Of a DNA stretch of 64,000 bases, positions 17,052-26,001 are shown piece by piece. Under the pieces are notes generated by a model. That model was not told where the DNA came from and made no database searches. It saw nothing but the letters and a program-made list of their open reading frames with translations. Positions within the stretch are counted from its first letter, which is position 1, and each line of letters opens with the position of its first letter. Source of the stretch: Opitutia bacterium UBA7876 (lineage in GTDB: Bacteria > Verrucomicrobiota > Verrucomicrobiia > Opitutales > Seribacteraceae); assembly GCA_002500665.1 (NCBI GenBank), contig DLRY01000021.1, positions 1-64,000 of the forward strand, in the 5' to 3' direction. Position numbers and translations under genes: made by a program.

Positions 17052-20032
17052 TCGCTCTTGGGCAGTCCGGGTATGCTTACTCTATCCTTCTCGGCCAACT
17101 TGGAAATGACGAAGCGGGTGGCGGGATCACCCGTCTTGGCCGCCTTGACGAGAGCTTGGTGGATTTCCTCGGTCTTTTCCCAAGGAGTCGGGTAGTAGTA
17201 AGGGCCGCGGGTGTCCGGGCGGGTGCCCCACCAAGTGTCTCCCTGATAGGGCTTTTCCTTGTTCGCCAAACGGACGAGACTCCTTGCGATACGTTGCTTG
17301 GTATCAGATTCGAGGGACTTTTCGAAACGCTTGAGGAGGGCATCGACGGCTTCCGGGTGATGCATATAGCGCAGGGCCATAAGTGCTCCGCTTTGGTTGG
17401 GCGTGCCGATTGCATCCACGCAGGCCGGCCCGGCCCGTAGGGCAACCAAGGCTTGGCGGGCGACGTGAGGGAGGATGGATGCCGAGTTCGGAGAGGCGTG
17501 CGGGCCTTCGACGATTTGCTTTTTACCACCACCGGCGAATTTCTTGATCACCTTGTTGCTGACGTAAAAACGGACCCGTCCACCCCGGTGCGTGTCGGCC
17601 AAACCGGCCACGCACTTGAATCGCATGACCCCAGGGGGCAACTTCTTGTAGGAAATTACGCTTACCGCATGGGAACCGATTCCAAAGGCCATGGGTTTTT
17701 TGTCCGAGCGGCCAAGTTTCGCCCCGGTCGGGCTGATGCCCACACCGGTCTTCCCCCAACCTTGAGTGGCCTGTGACCACTTGAGGTCGGTCAGCTTGAT
17801 GACGGAGCCGTCCTTCTTGACCAGGGTCGGCTCAAACCAGGCACCGTGGTCGTTGCCGTCGCCGTTGCCACCATCCCCGATCGTCAGGTAGAGCTCCTTC
17901 CAGCCAGAGACGTCGACGTCGAATGGATGTGCCTTGTTCCCGTCGACAAGCGGGCTCTGGTGAACGCCCTGGGGCCCGGAATCCACCTTGGCAGGTGCTT
18001 GGAAAGCCGGCAAGGGGTCCGTTGCCGGGGGGTTGGAAACGGCGAGCAGGGCCTTAGCCGCCGACTTGTCGCCAAGACGGCCGAGAGCCACTGCGGCCGC
18101 TACCTGTACGCGCGGATTCGTGCTTTTGAGGGCCTTGGCAAAGGGGGCCTGGGGGATTCCGTCGACCTGAGTTCTTCGGTCGGCCAGGGCCCGCAGGGCA
18201 TGCTCCGCCACGGCGGGATCATCGACCAGCTTGAGAAGATCCTTGTGAGACTTTGTTCCGAGTAGTTGTTTCAAGGTGAAGATGGCGGCCACACGCGCCC
18301 TCGGGGCGAGCTTCTTGTCCACGGCCACAGCCAAGACTTCCTTGCCCGAACCTCCCCGGCGAAGAATTTCCTGCTGGGCATGCAGCCTTGCCTTGGCGCT
18401 GGGGGTGGTGAGCATATTGGCCAAGTCTATCTCGTTGCGCTTTTGCAGGTCGGGAAATTCCTTGTACTTCCAACCCTTTGGAACGACCCGAGCGACGTAG
18501 CCGCCCGTCCCACCCTTGAACCCGGAGTTGCTCCAACTGCCGATGAAGAGACGCCCTGAACCATCACAGTCGACGTCGGTAATTCTTCCGCACTTGATGA
18601 AACTCTCCTGCTCCTGGGTAAAACTGGACCCGTCGGGAGTAACCCGGTGGATGAATAGCTGGCCCCTTCCCCAATCGCACATCATGGGGACGTCGTTGTA
18701 CTTGTCCGGCCAACCCGGCTCGTCGAAGAACATGGCTCCCGTGCCGGAGCCGCCGCCAACGTCGACGAGGGCGGGGATGATCTCGCTGGTGTAGCGCTTG
18801 AACAGCTTGGGGTACCCGTATTCCCCGGTCTGGATTTCGTGGATGAAGCGCATGTTCCAGCCCCCACCGTCGTTGGTGTTGCCCCGGGTGAATACGTTCA
18901 TGAAGGGGTCGATGGCCACATCGTAGATATTTCTTAGGCCATTGGCATAGGTTTCCAACTCGGTCCCATCGGGCCGAACCCGAATGATCCCGCCTCCGTA
19001 CATGGTCAGCTTCGTCCCGTCCGTTCCTTCCGCATCAACGAAACCGAAGTCTCCCACAGCAACGTAAATCCAACCGTCGATCCCCATTCGGATCCCATTG
19101 GTGGTATGATCGACCCCCCGGGCCTGGTTGAACTTTCGCGTGCTGATCTCCTTGACCAAGTGCTTGGGCGGTCCATCCGCCATCCCATCCCCATCCTTGT
19201 CCTCAAGGACGGAAAGAAACATTCCGTCGAACTGGGTTCCTTTCCCCCATTTCGTGTGAAGCACGTAGAGTTTGTCCCCGACTGGTACGATGCCCCGCGG
19301 GTTGTCGATCAAGGCGTACTCGGTCCGATAATCGGATACTCCGTCGTGATCCTCGTCGACCAGACGGATGATCCTGCCCTTTCCTCCCCCCTTGCCCAGC
19401 GAACCGATCTGGTCGACCCCGGCGTACACCTCCCCAGTGGGAGCGACGCCGATGCAAGCTACGCAGGGGGTGACGGTATTGGGGGAGAAAAGAGTCGATT
19501 CCAGTTCCTCGGGAACGCCCACGGGTGACCCAGGGTTCTTGGTCGGGCCGGCGGTAAGCTCCTTCGGCTCGGTTTTTGCCACGAAGAGCGTGCCGTGCAT
19601 CAGGAATCCATGGCCGGGAAAGGTGCACACGTAGGGATATTTGCCTTCCTTGCCGGGGGCCTTGAAGCGGACCGTTGATTTCTTCTTAGGCATGACCACG
19701 GGGGTGGAGGCCAGTACTTTTGCTGAATCCGGCACGTAGTGGAGGGCGGGACCTTTTTCACCGAGTGCGTTTGCAGCTTCGACGATCTCCATGCGGGCGC
19801 CTGGTTCGACCAGGACGAAGTTATGCATCATCAGGTCCGAGTTGTCGAAGGTCAGCTCGACTTCCTCACCGGGAAGGACGTGGAGGACCTTGGGATCGAA
19901 ATGCAGCCCCGGCTTAACCCCGAGAATGATTTTTCTAGCTTCGGCTTGAATAGAGAAGTGGCCGGCCAATAGTACGATGAGGGCTAGCTTGAGATAGTGG
20001 TGAAGGTTTGAGCGCATGAATTGGGAGTTCAC
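17048..20032 (-). CDS. secreted cupredoxin / sorbosone-dehydrogenase-like propeller / HEAT / NPCBM protein
   Basis: 994-residue envelope protein, first gene of the left minus-strand run. A signal peptide ends near residue 32. Residues 34-153 are a plastocyanin/azurin-type blue-copper domain with likely ligands His70, Cys136, His141 and Met145 (Y-P-Y-V-C-T-F-P-G-H...M). Residues about 185-530 form a PVC-type propeller related to sorbosone/glucose dehydrogenases, with Ca-binding-like E-D-K-D-G-D-G and D-E-D-H-D-G-V loops. HEAT-like helices follow. An NPCBM-like carbohydrate-binding region (about 690-830) contains A-F-G-I-G-S-H-A. Helical repeats close the protein. No CxxCH heme motif is present; C-V-A-C-I near 195 lacks the His. 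A copper-linked sugar dehydrogenase is the best guess. A start at Met6 is also possible. Confidence 0.8.
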   Translation of the reverse strand: MNSQFMRSNLHHYLKLALIVLLAGHFSIQAEARKIILGVKPGLHFDPKVLHVLPGEEVELTFDNSDLMMHNFVLVEPGARMEIVEAANALGEKGPALHYVPDSAKVLASTPVVMPKKKSTVRFKAPGKEGKYPYVCTFPGHGFLMHGTLFVAKTEPKELTAGPTKNPGSPVGVPEELESTLFSPNTVTPCVACIGVAPTGEVYAGVDQIGSLGKGGGKGRIIRLVDEDHDGVSDYRTEYALIDNPRGIVPVGDKLYVLHTKWGKGTQFDGMFLSVLEDKDGDGMADGPPKHLVKEISTRKFNQARGVDHTTNGIRMGIDGWIYVAVGDFGFVDAEGTDGTKLTMYGGGIIRVRPDGTELETYANGLRNIYDVAIDPFMNVFTRGNTNDGGGWNMRFIHEIQTGEYGYPKLFKRYTSEIIPALVDVGGGSGTGAMFFDEPGWPDKYNDVPMMCDWGRGQLFIHRVTPDGSSFTQEQESFIKCGRITDVDCDGSGRLFIGSWSNSGFKGGTGGYVARVVPKGWKYKEFPDLQKRNEIDLANMLTTPSAKARLHAQQEILRRGGSGKEVLAVAVDKKLAPRARVAAIFTLKQLLGTKSHKDLLKLVDDPAVAEHALRALADRRTQVDGIPQAPFAKALKSTNPRVQVAAAVALGRLGDKSAAKALLAVSNPPATDPLPAFQAPAKVDSGPQGVHQSPLVDGNKAHPFDVDVSGWKELYLTIGDGGNGDGNDHGAWFEPTLVKKDGSVIKLTDLKWSQATQGWGKTGVGISPTGAKLGRSDKKPMAFGIGSHAVSVISYKKLPPGVMRFKCVAGLADTHRGGRVRFYVSNKVIKKFAGGGKKQIVEGPHASPNSASILPHVARQALVALRAGPACVDAIGTPNQSGALMALRYMHHPEAVDALLKRFEKSLESDTKQRIARSLVRLANKEKPYQGDTWWGTRPDTRGPYYYPTPWEKTEEIHQALVKAAKTGDPATRFVISKLAEKDRVSIPGLPKSE

Positions 20033-20179
20033 TACAAATTAAACAAAACACAAACCTGATCGAAGCCCACTCGCTAAAAAATCTTTCAAGTACCGTGAGC
20101 TATGCATGACAAGTGCCTCTATAAAAGGCGGTCTTGGTAGAGAAGGGTTGCGAAAATTTTTTCGGGGTAATCTCGATCG
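20033..20179. other. divergent intergenic region
   Basis: A+T-rich 147-base region between the minus-strand propeller gene and the plus-strand PhoX-like gene. It must hold the promoters for both directions. A TATAAA lies at 20120-20125, but no good -35 is found 16-18 bases away, so no promoter is claimed. A run of T (20157-20162) is present near the PhoX-like start. Confidence 0.4.
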
Positions 20180-21511
20180 ATGCACACAAGACGCTCTTTT
20201 CTGCGGCGCACAAGTTCAATTGCCTTGGGTTTTTCAGGCTTGCAGCGCCTCTCGGCGGCCAACGGAAAGGCCCGCTCGGTCCGTGGCTTCGGACCCTTGA
20301 CGCCGGATCCTCAAAAAATCCTCGATTTGCCATCCGGTTTTTCCTACTCCGTGATCGGTAGGGCAGGCGAGAAAATGTCCGATGGTTTAGTCTTGCCCGC
20401 CCTGCCCGACGGCATGGCCGCCTTCCCCGGGAAGGGCAAGGAGGTCATTCTCATACGCAACCATGAACTCAATGCCGGTTCCGGGGCTTCAGGGGGGCCT
20501 TTTGGACGGAAGAATGAAAAAACGGACAAGATACCCAGGGACAGGATTTATGATCCTGGCAAATCCGCGCCTTGTCTGGGAGGAACCACTACCCTGGTGT
20601 ACGACTTGGCTTCGAAGAAAGTGGTTCGGCAGTTTCTAAGTCTGGCTGGTACCTTGAGGAATTGCGCCGGAGGGCCGACGCCCTGGAATTCCTGGATTAC
20701 CTGTGAGGAAACGGTTGCCGGGAAAGGCGGTGACCTCGCTCGGGATCATGGCTGGTGTTTCGACGTGCCGGCGACCGATCAACCGGCGCTGGCCGAACCC
20801 GTTCCACTCAAGGCCATGGGCAGGTTCAACCACGAAGCGGTTGCCGTTGATCCAGATACGGGGGACGTCTTTCAAACGGAGGACAGGCATGAAGGATTGA
20901 TTTACCGATTCGTCCCGAAGGTAAAAGGGAAACTTGCCGAGGGGGGCAAGCTTTTCGCCCTCAAAGTCAAAGAGAAACTAGGTTTGGATACGAGAAATTG
21001 GTCCGAAAAGACGTTTTCGGTGGGTGATTCCAAGAAAATCGAGTGGATTGAAATGGAAAACGTCGAATCTCCAAGAGATGACCTGAGAATTCGGGGTTTC
21101 AAAAAGGGAGCGGCTTGCTTCGCACGGGGAGAAGGCATGTGGTACTCTCGAGGATCGATCTTTTTTGCCTGCACCAATGGTGGAATTAAACAAAGGGGTC
21201 AAATATGGAAATTGACCGCTAATAAATTGGAATTATACGCAGAGCCCAATAATGCAGATTTGGTCGATAACTGCGATAATCTAACGGTTGCTCCATGGGG
21301 AGACCTAATCCTTTGCGAGGATGGCAAGGGAGATCAGTTTCTTGATGTGATTACCACAAAAGGGAAAATATTCAAACTGGCTAAAAATGCCAAAAGCAGT
21401 GGTGAATTTGCTGGAGTTTGTTTTTCGCCAGATGGTTCAACTCTCTTCGTTAATATGCAACGCGAGGGCCTTACCTTGGCCATAACCGGGCCATGGAAGG
21501 AAAAAGGCTGA
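20180..21511 (+). CDS. Tat-exported PhoX-like (DUF839) protein
   Basis: 443-residue protein of the PhoX/DUF839 family, whose known members are Ca/Fe-dependent alkaline phosphatases. The N-terminus T-R-R-S-F-L-R-R is a Tat signal, consistent with folding before export. Family blocks are I-R-N-H-E-L (93-97), R-N-C-A-G-G-P-T-P-W, I-T-C-E-E-T-V and G-R-F-N-H-E-A-V-A-V-D. A C-terminal block, W-G-D-L-I-L-C-E-D, is also typical. The ATG at 20180 begins directly at the Tat motif. The last third of the gene (from about 21180) is visibly more A+T-rich than the first part. It converges on a sulfatase gene with an 11-base gap. Phosphatase activity is inferred from family only. Confidence 0.82.
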   Translation: MHTRRSFLRRTSSIALGFSGLQRLSAANGKARSVRGFGPLTPDPQKILDLPSGFSYSVIGRAGEKMSDGLVLPALPDGMAAFPGKGKEVILIRNHELNAGSGASGGPFGRKNEKTDKIPRDRIYDPGKSAPCLGGTTTLVYDLASKKVVRQFLSLAGTLRNCAGGPTPWNSWITCEETVAGKGGDLARDHGWCFDVPATDQPALAEPVPLKAMGRFNHEAVAVDPDTGDVFQTEDRHEGLIYRFVPKVKGKLAEGGKLFALKVKEKLGLDTRNWSEKTFSVGDSKKIEWIEMENVESPRDDLRIRGFKKGAACFARGEGMWYSRGSIFFACTNGGIKQRGQIWKLTANKLELYAEPNNADLVDNCDNLTVAPWGDLILCEDGKGDQFLDVITTKGKIFKLAKNAKSSGEFAGVCFSPDGSTLFVNMQREGLTLAITGPWKEKG

Positions 21512-21522
21512 GGTTTCTTATC

Positions 21523-23076
21523 CTATTCCTCTAACTGATTTGAGGTATCCTTTCGGAAGGATAGGTCCTTAATTTGACCTCTGGCCGGGCTTAGGGCCTT
21601 TTTGCCGACCCGATCCTTGTTCTTTGCGATATCGAACCATTCTTTGGACATTTCATTCACTCGCTCCGGGTATTTGTCGGACAGGTCGTTCAGTTCGGTC
21701 CTGTCCTTATCAAGGTCGTATAACTCCCATTTGCCGCCCTTTGCGGAGACGAGCTTCCAGTTTTCCTTGCGCAGGGCTCGGTCGGTTCCAAACTGAAAGT
21801 AGAGGGTTTCGTGTCCTTTTCGTTCCTTTCCCTCGAGAATGGGCAAGAGGGATTTTCCCTGCAGCGGATCGATTTTGCGCTTGCCGACCGTCTTTGGATA
21901 GCGGGCCTGACCAATTTCAAGGAAGGTGGCCATGAAATCGATCAAATGAGCGGGTTGACGGGTGATGGTTCCTGCCTTGGCCTTAATTCCGTTGGGCCAG
22001 TGGGCGATTAGGGGGGAGGAAATACCCCCTTCATGTTGGTTTTGCTTGTAGAGCCTGAAAGGAGTGTTGCTGACCTGACCCCATGAGGCATCGTAGGTCC
22101 AGTAGGACTTGGGGTCCCAGGGCTCGAGGTTCCTGCCCCTCGTTCTCTCGAAAGGACAACCGCCGTTATCGGCGCAGAAAAGAAAAAGGGTGTTTTCGAA
22201 AACTTTTCGTCTTTTCAGGTCATCGATGAGACGGCCGACGTTTTGATCGACGAGATCGATCATAGCGGCGAATACCTCCATCCGTCTGGCCTCCCAGGCT
22301 TTTTCGGAATCCTTGATTTCATCCCATGCGGGCACGTGCGGCGCTCGGGGCGAAAGCTTGAACCTTTTGGGGATGAGCCCCGTCGTTACCTGCTTGGCAT
22401 ATCTGGTCTGCCTCAATTGATCCCAGCCCGCATCGTACCTGCCTTTGTATTTCTTGACGGCATCCTCAGGTGCCTGCAGAGGATAATGCGGCGCATTGTA
22501 GGCAACATAGAGAAGAAAGGGATCGGAGTTTGAATCGATTTTGCCGTCCTTGAGAAAGTCCAAGGCGAAGTCAGTGATGGCGTGAGTGGTATAGAATGGC
22601 TTGCCATTCAAGGTTTTGGGTATGTCCCATTTCCGCCCGTCGAGGCGGAAGGTATTGTCGCCGGTAAAGAAATTACAGGCCCCCGACAGGTGCCCCCAGT
22701 AGCGCTGAAACCCAAAATCGGTAGGCTGATTGCTGAGATGCCATTTTCCTGCCATCCAAGTTGAATAGCCTGCAGGCCGGAGAACTTCGGCAATGGTGGC
22801 GCCCCGGCTAAGGGAATTGCTTCCGGCTTGGTTGCAATACAAACCAGTAAGAAGGCAAACCCGGGAGGAGTGACATTTGGCGGTGTTGTAGAATTGGGAG
22901 AAGCGCAGGCCATCCTTGGCCAGGCGGTCCAAGTTGGGGGTTTCGATTTCCGACCCATAACATCCAAGGTCTGAAAAACCGAGATCGTCAGCCATGATGA
23001 GAACGATGTTCGGGCGTTTTGCATGAACGGTAGCCAAAACGCCCAGAAAGAGAAGAAACAAGATTCGGGTTTTCAT
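21523..23076 (-). CDS. secreted arylsulfatase, AtsA-like
   Basis: 517-residue secreted sulfatase, last gene of the second minus-strand run. The signal peptide is residues 1-19. A-D-D-L-G-F-S-D gives metal ligands. The formylglycine signature is C-H-S-S-R (Cys68), Ser replacing Pro, followed by L-L-T-G. A second Cys sits two residues after the Arg. G-K-W-H-L-S-N-Q, Y-N-A-P-H-Y-P and N-Q-H-E-G-G-I-S-S-P-L-I-A-H-W-P match the sulfatase at 1006, so the two are probably in one subfamily. It starts 25 bases downstream of the next sulfatase. Confidence 0.9.
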   Translation of the reverse strand: MKTRILFLLFLGVLATVHAKRPNIVLIMADDLGFSDLGCYGSEIETPNLDRLAKDGLRFSQFYNTAKCHSSRVCLLTGLYCNQAGSNSLSRGATIAEVLRPAGYSTWMAGKWHLSNQPTDFGFQRYWGHLSGACNFFTGDNTFRLDGRKWDIPKTLNGKPFYTTHAITDFALDFLKDGKIDSNSDPFLLYVAYNAPHYPLQAPEDAVKKYKGRYDAGWDQLRQTRYAKQVTTGLIPKRFKLSPRAPHVPAWDEIKDSEKAWEARRMEVFAAMIDLVDQNVGRLIDDLKRRKVFENTLFLFCADNGGCPFERTRGRNLEPWDPKSYWTYDASWGQVSNTPFRLYKQNQHEGGISSPLIAHWPNGIKAKAGTITRQPAHLIDFMATFLEIGQARYPKTVGKRKIDPLQGKSLLPILEGKERKGHETLYFQFGTDRALRKENWKLVSAKGGKWELYDLDKDRTELNDLSDKYPERVNEMSKEWFDIAKNKDRVGKKALSPARGQIKDLSFRKDTSNQLEE

Positions 23077-23101
23077 AAATTTAAATAAATATCAGGCTTC
23101 A

Positions 23102-24568
23102 TTATGGTCGCCAGGGAGTATTGCGGTCGAAAATATCGCCGTAGGGTTCGTAACCGTTGTAATTCACGCCTTCGCGTTTCCAGTGGTCGACCGCCTTGTC
23201 GTAAATGACCCGCATTTTCAGCAGTTCCTTCCCCTTGTGCGGAGCGAGGTTGGTCAGTTCGTGAGGATCTTCGGTCAAGTGGTATAATTCCTCCGTGGGC
23301 TCGAACTTTCCGGATTCGAAGGGCCAGTAAAGATATTTGTAGTCCTTGGTCACCACACCGTAGGAATGCGCTTCCTTCGGGCCCCAGACGTTGATTAGGT
23401 TGGCGGTCTCCCGAACCGACCCCTTGGGATTATCGAGCAAGGGAAGCAAACTTACCCCATCCATCTGGGCAGGAATTTCCAGGCCGGCCAATTCAAGGAT
23501 CGTGGGCGCTACGTCGATATTTGCGGTAAGGGCCGCGGAGCGTAACTTCTTGCCGCTGGAGGGATGACGCGGATCATAAATGATCATTGGAACGTTGGTC
23601 GATTCCTCGTAGGGCAGGACTTTCGATCCATAGCCGTGTGAGCCGCAAAAGAAACCGTTGTCCGAGGTAAAAATGAAGACCGTATTTTTTTCCACGCCCG
23701 CTTCCTCCACAGCCGCCCGGATCATGCCTACCGCTGCATCCACCCCGTGAACCATCTGGTGGTAGACCGCCATCACTTCGTCGTATTTGTCGCGATAGCC
23801 CCAACTTATGAAGCGTTCATACTGGCGGCCTTGCTTGCTTTGCAGAGAAAAGTGTTTCCCGTACTCTCGTCCGAAGTTGACGGGCTTGGTGAATTTTCTG
23901 CCTGCGTAGACCTTGTCGAACAGAGGATCCGGTTGATCGGGTTTGTGCGGCGCCTTGAAACTTATCGACAGGCAAAAGGGCTTGCCGGTCTTGGCCGACT
24001 CCTTGACGAAGTCTCTTCCGAAAGCCCCATAGGACCTGGAGGAGTGCGGGTACTTCTTCGCATAGGCCTTCATACTAGGGTTTTTGGCGGTGGCGTAATT
24101 GGTTTGCCCCGGGCCGCCGCCCCACTTGTCGAAGTCTTCCTCCGGCAAAAACTTCCGTCCCTTTTGAGTGCCCTTGCGTACCTCGAAGCCGAATTTGCCT
24201 GCAAAGGCCGTGAGATATCCGGCCTGGCGCAGACGAATCGGATAGGAGGTTTTCCAGAGTTTCTCGGTCAACGGCCCGTGATCGAAGTTGCACCCATGTC
24301 GGTATTCGTAGAGACCCGTCATTACGTTGACCCGGCTGGCCATGCAGATGGCGGTTGTATCGTAATGGTGGTCGAAGGTCATGCCCGACAGCGACAAGCC
24401 GTCGATGTGAGGAGTCCTTACGTCCTTGTTACCGTAGCAGCCCAGGGAGTAGCTCGACTGGTCATCGGTCAAAAGAAAGATGACGTTGGGCCTGTTTTCA
24501 GCTCCTGCCGAAAAGAGAGCCGGCAAGGAGGCGAGAAGACGGCATAAGATCGTAGAAAAGGGTTTCAT
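23102..24568 (-). CDS. secreted sulfatase, glucosamine-6-sulfatase-like
   Basis: 488-residue secreted sulfatase. The ATG at 24568 is used because it gives a signal peptide (1-23) and overlaps the upstream sulfatase stop as ATGA; an ATG at 24613 would lie inside that gene. T-D-D-Q-S-S-Y provides metal ligands. The formylglycine signature is C-M-A-S-R (Cys75), with Ala in place of Pro, then V-N-V-M-T-G. A-G-K-F-G-F, S-F-K-A-P-H-K-P and T-S-D-N-G-F-F-C-G-S-H-G follow. The overall pattern is like glucosamine-6-sulfatase-type enzymes, but the subfamily is uncertain. Confidence 0.87.
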   Translation of the reverse strand: MKPFSTILCRLLASLPALFSAGAENRPNVIFLLTDDQSSYSLGCYGNKDVRTPHIDGLSLSGMTFDHHYDTTAICMASRVNVMTGLYEYRHGCNFDHGPLTEKLWKTSYPIRLRQAGYLTAFAGKFGFEVRKGTQKGRKFLPEEDFDKWGGGPGQTNYATAKNPSMKAYAKKYPHSSRSYGAFGRDFVKESAKTGKPFCLSISFKAPHKPDQPDPLFDKVYAGRKFTKPVNFGREYGKHFSLQSKQGRQYERFISWGYRDKYDEVMAVYHQMVHGVDAAVGMIRAAVEEAGVEKNTVFIFTSDNGFFCGSHGYGSKVLPYEESTNVPMIIYDPRHPSSGKKLRSAALTANIDVAPTILELAGLEIPAQMDGVSLLPLLDNPKGSVRETANLINVWGPKEAHSYGVVTKDYKYLYWPFESGKFEPTEELYHLTEDPHELTNLAPHKGKELLKMRVIYDKAVDHWKREGVNYNGYEPYGDIFDRNTPWRP

Positions 24569-25977
24569 CGTAGTTTCTTCAGTCTGCTTTGGTATTCCGG
24601 GCGGTTTTTCCATTCCTTAAAATACTTTTGGTACTCGGGCACCTCGGTCCAGAAGATGCGGGGAGGCTGGGGAAGAACTTTGCCTTCGGGGTAGTCCTTG
24701 CCTTCCACGCTTTGATCGATGGACGCCCTTTCCGCCACGAGGATCTTTCTTAGGCGGGTTACCTGTTCGTGTCCCGGACGAAAAAGATTTTCCGACTCGG
24801 ACGGATCCTTCGCGAGGTCGAAAAGTTCAATGTTGCGACGCTCTCCACGAGGCTGCGAGAGTAATTTCCAGTCATTGTCGATGACCGCCATGCGGGCCCG
24901 GCTTCGGAAAACGAGGGGCTTTGCACGAGACTTCATACCCTTTGCAAGCAGGGGGACCAGACTTTGACCGTCCTGAGGTTGTAGCATGGACGATCCGGGA
25001 AGCTTGGCGATTTCCGCGATGGTGGGAAAGATGTCCACGGCACCCGCAGGATAGGAGGTGACTCGGGATTTATTTATCTTTTTGGGCCATTCGATGATGG
25101 CCGGAACACGGATGCCTCCCTCATAGAGGCTTCCCTTGAAATCCCGCAAGCCCCCCGTCGATGAAGGCTTGATCTTCGGCAAGCCGCCATTGTCGCTGGT
25201 AAACCAGACCAGGGTATCCTCTTGCGCATTCATTTTCCTCAGGCCTTCCCTAAGGGAACCGATGCTCCTATCCATAGCCCGTAGCTCGGCATAGTGGGCT
25301 TGCGAATTACCGTCCAGTTTCCTGAATTCGTTTAGGTCCTTTTTAAGCCCCATCCAAGGACTGTGCGGGGTTCCGTACCAGATCACGCAGAAAAAAGGTT
25401 TTTTAGCCTTGGTTTGGCGGTCCATGAACCGGAGGGCTTCCGCAACGATGATTTCGGACGAATCACCCTTGAAACCTTCGAATTTGCCCTGCCGGCTCAT
25501 GACTGGGTTGAGGTCGAAAAAGTTCGTCACCGAAAGCCAGTGGTCGAACCCGAAACCCTTGGGGCCGTTTGAGTCCCCGGGGAGGATGGGCACACCCGGT
25601 CCACGCAAGCCGTTGAGGTGCCATTTCCCGAAATGTCCCGTTGCGTAACCGGCCTTCTTCAGTGCCTCCGGAAGGGTCTTTTCCTGTTTCCTAAGCGCGT
25701 AGCCGTGGTCGAAAACGCCCGTGCGGTCGTGGGTGCGGCCGGTAAGCACGGATGCGCGGGTTGGGGAACAAACCGGTCCTCCTGCATAAAAGCGGTCGAA
25801 GCGCAGACCGTTCCCGGCCATTTCGTCAAGGTGGGGGGTCTTCAGGACGGGATGATCGTAATAGCCGGTTTGTCCCCACCCTTGGTCGTCGGCCATGACG
25901 AGAATGAAGTTGGTCCGGCTTTCCCCGACTGCTGACAGGAAAAGAGAAACCAGTGCGAAAAGGGACGTGATTCTCAT
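24565..25977 (-). CDS. secreted sulfatase
   Basis: 470-residue secreted sulfatase. The signal peptide is residues 1-18. A-D-D-Q-G-W-G-Q gives metal ligands. The formylglycine signature is C-S-P-T-R (Cys70) running to V-L-T-G-R. G-K-W-H-L-N-G, Y-G-T-P-H-S-P-W and T-S-D-N-G-G-L-P are the other active-site blocks, and L-R-D-F-K-G-S-L-Y-E-G-G-I-R-V-P is the substrate-side loop common to arylsulfatase-A-like enzymes. The C-terminal 50 residues are rich in Lys, Tyr and Trp. Its stop overlaps the start of the next sulfatase. It begins 24 bases after the giant SGNH/propeller gene. Confidence 0.88.
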   Translation of the reverse strand: MRITSLFALVSLFLSAVGESRTNFILVMADDQGWGQTGYYDHPVLKTPHLDEMAGNGLRFDRFYAGGPVCSPTRASVLTGRTHDRTGVFDHGYALRKQEKTLPEALKKAGYATGHFGKWHLNGLRGPGVPILPGDSNGPKGFGFDHWLSVTNFFDLNPVMSRQGKFEGFKGDSSEIIVAEALRFMDRQTKAKKPFFCVIWYGTPHSPWMGLKKDLNEFRKLDGNSQAHYAELRAMDRSIGSLREGLRKMNAQEDTLVWFTSDNGGLPKIKPSSTGGLRDFKGSLYEGGIRVPAIIEWPKKINKSRVTSYPAGAVDIFPTIAEIAKLPGSSMLQPQDGQSLVPLLAKGMKSRAKPLVFRSRARMAVIDNDWKLLSQPRGERRNIELFDLAKDPSESENLFRPGHEQVTRLRKILVAERASIDQSVEGKDYPEGKVLPQPPRIFWTEVPEYQKYFKEWKNRPEYQSRLKKLR

Positions 25978-26001
25978 ACGGATGGATGGAAGGCGGGTGG
26001 A

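Noticed and set aside
19420..19460. C-V-A-C motif in the 994-residue propeller protein as a heme site
   Set aside because: The residue after the second Cys is Ile, not His, so it is not a c-type heme motif.
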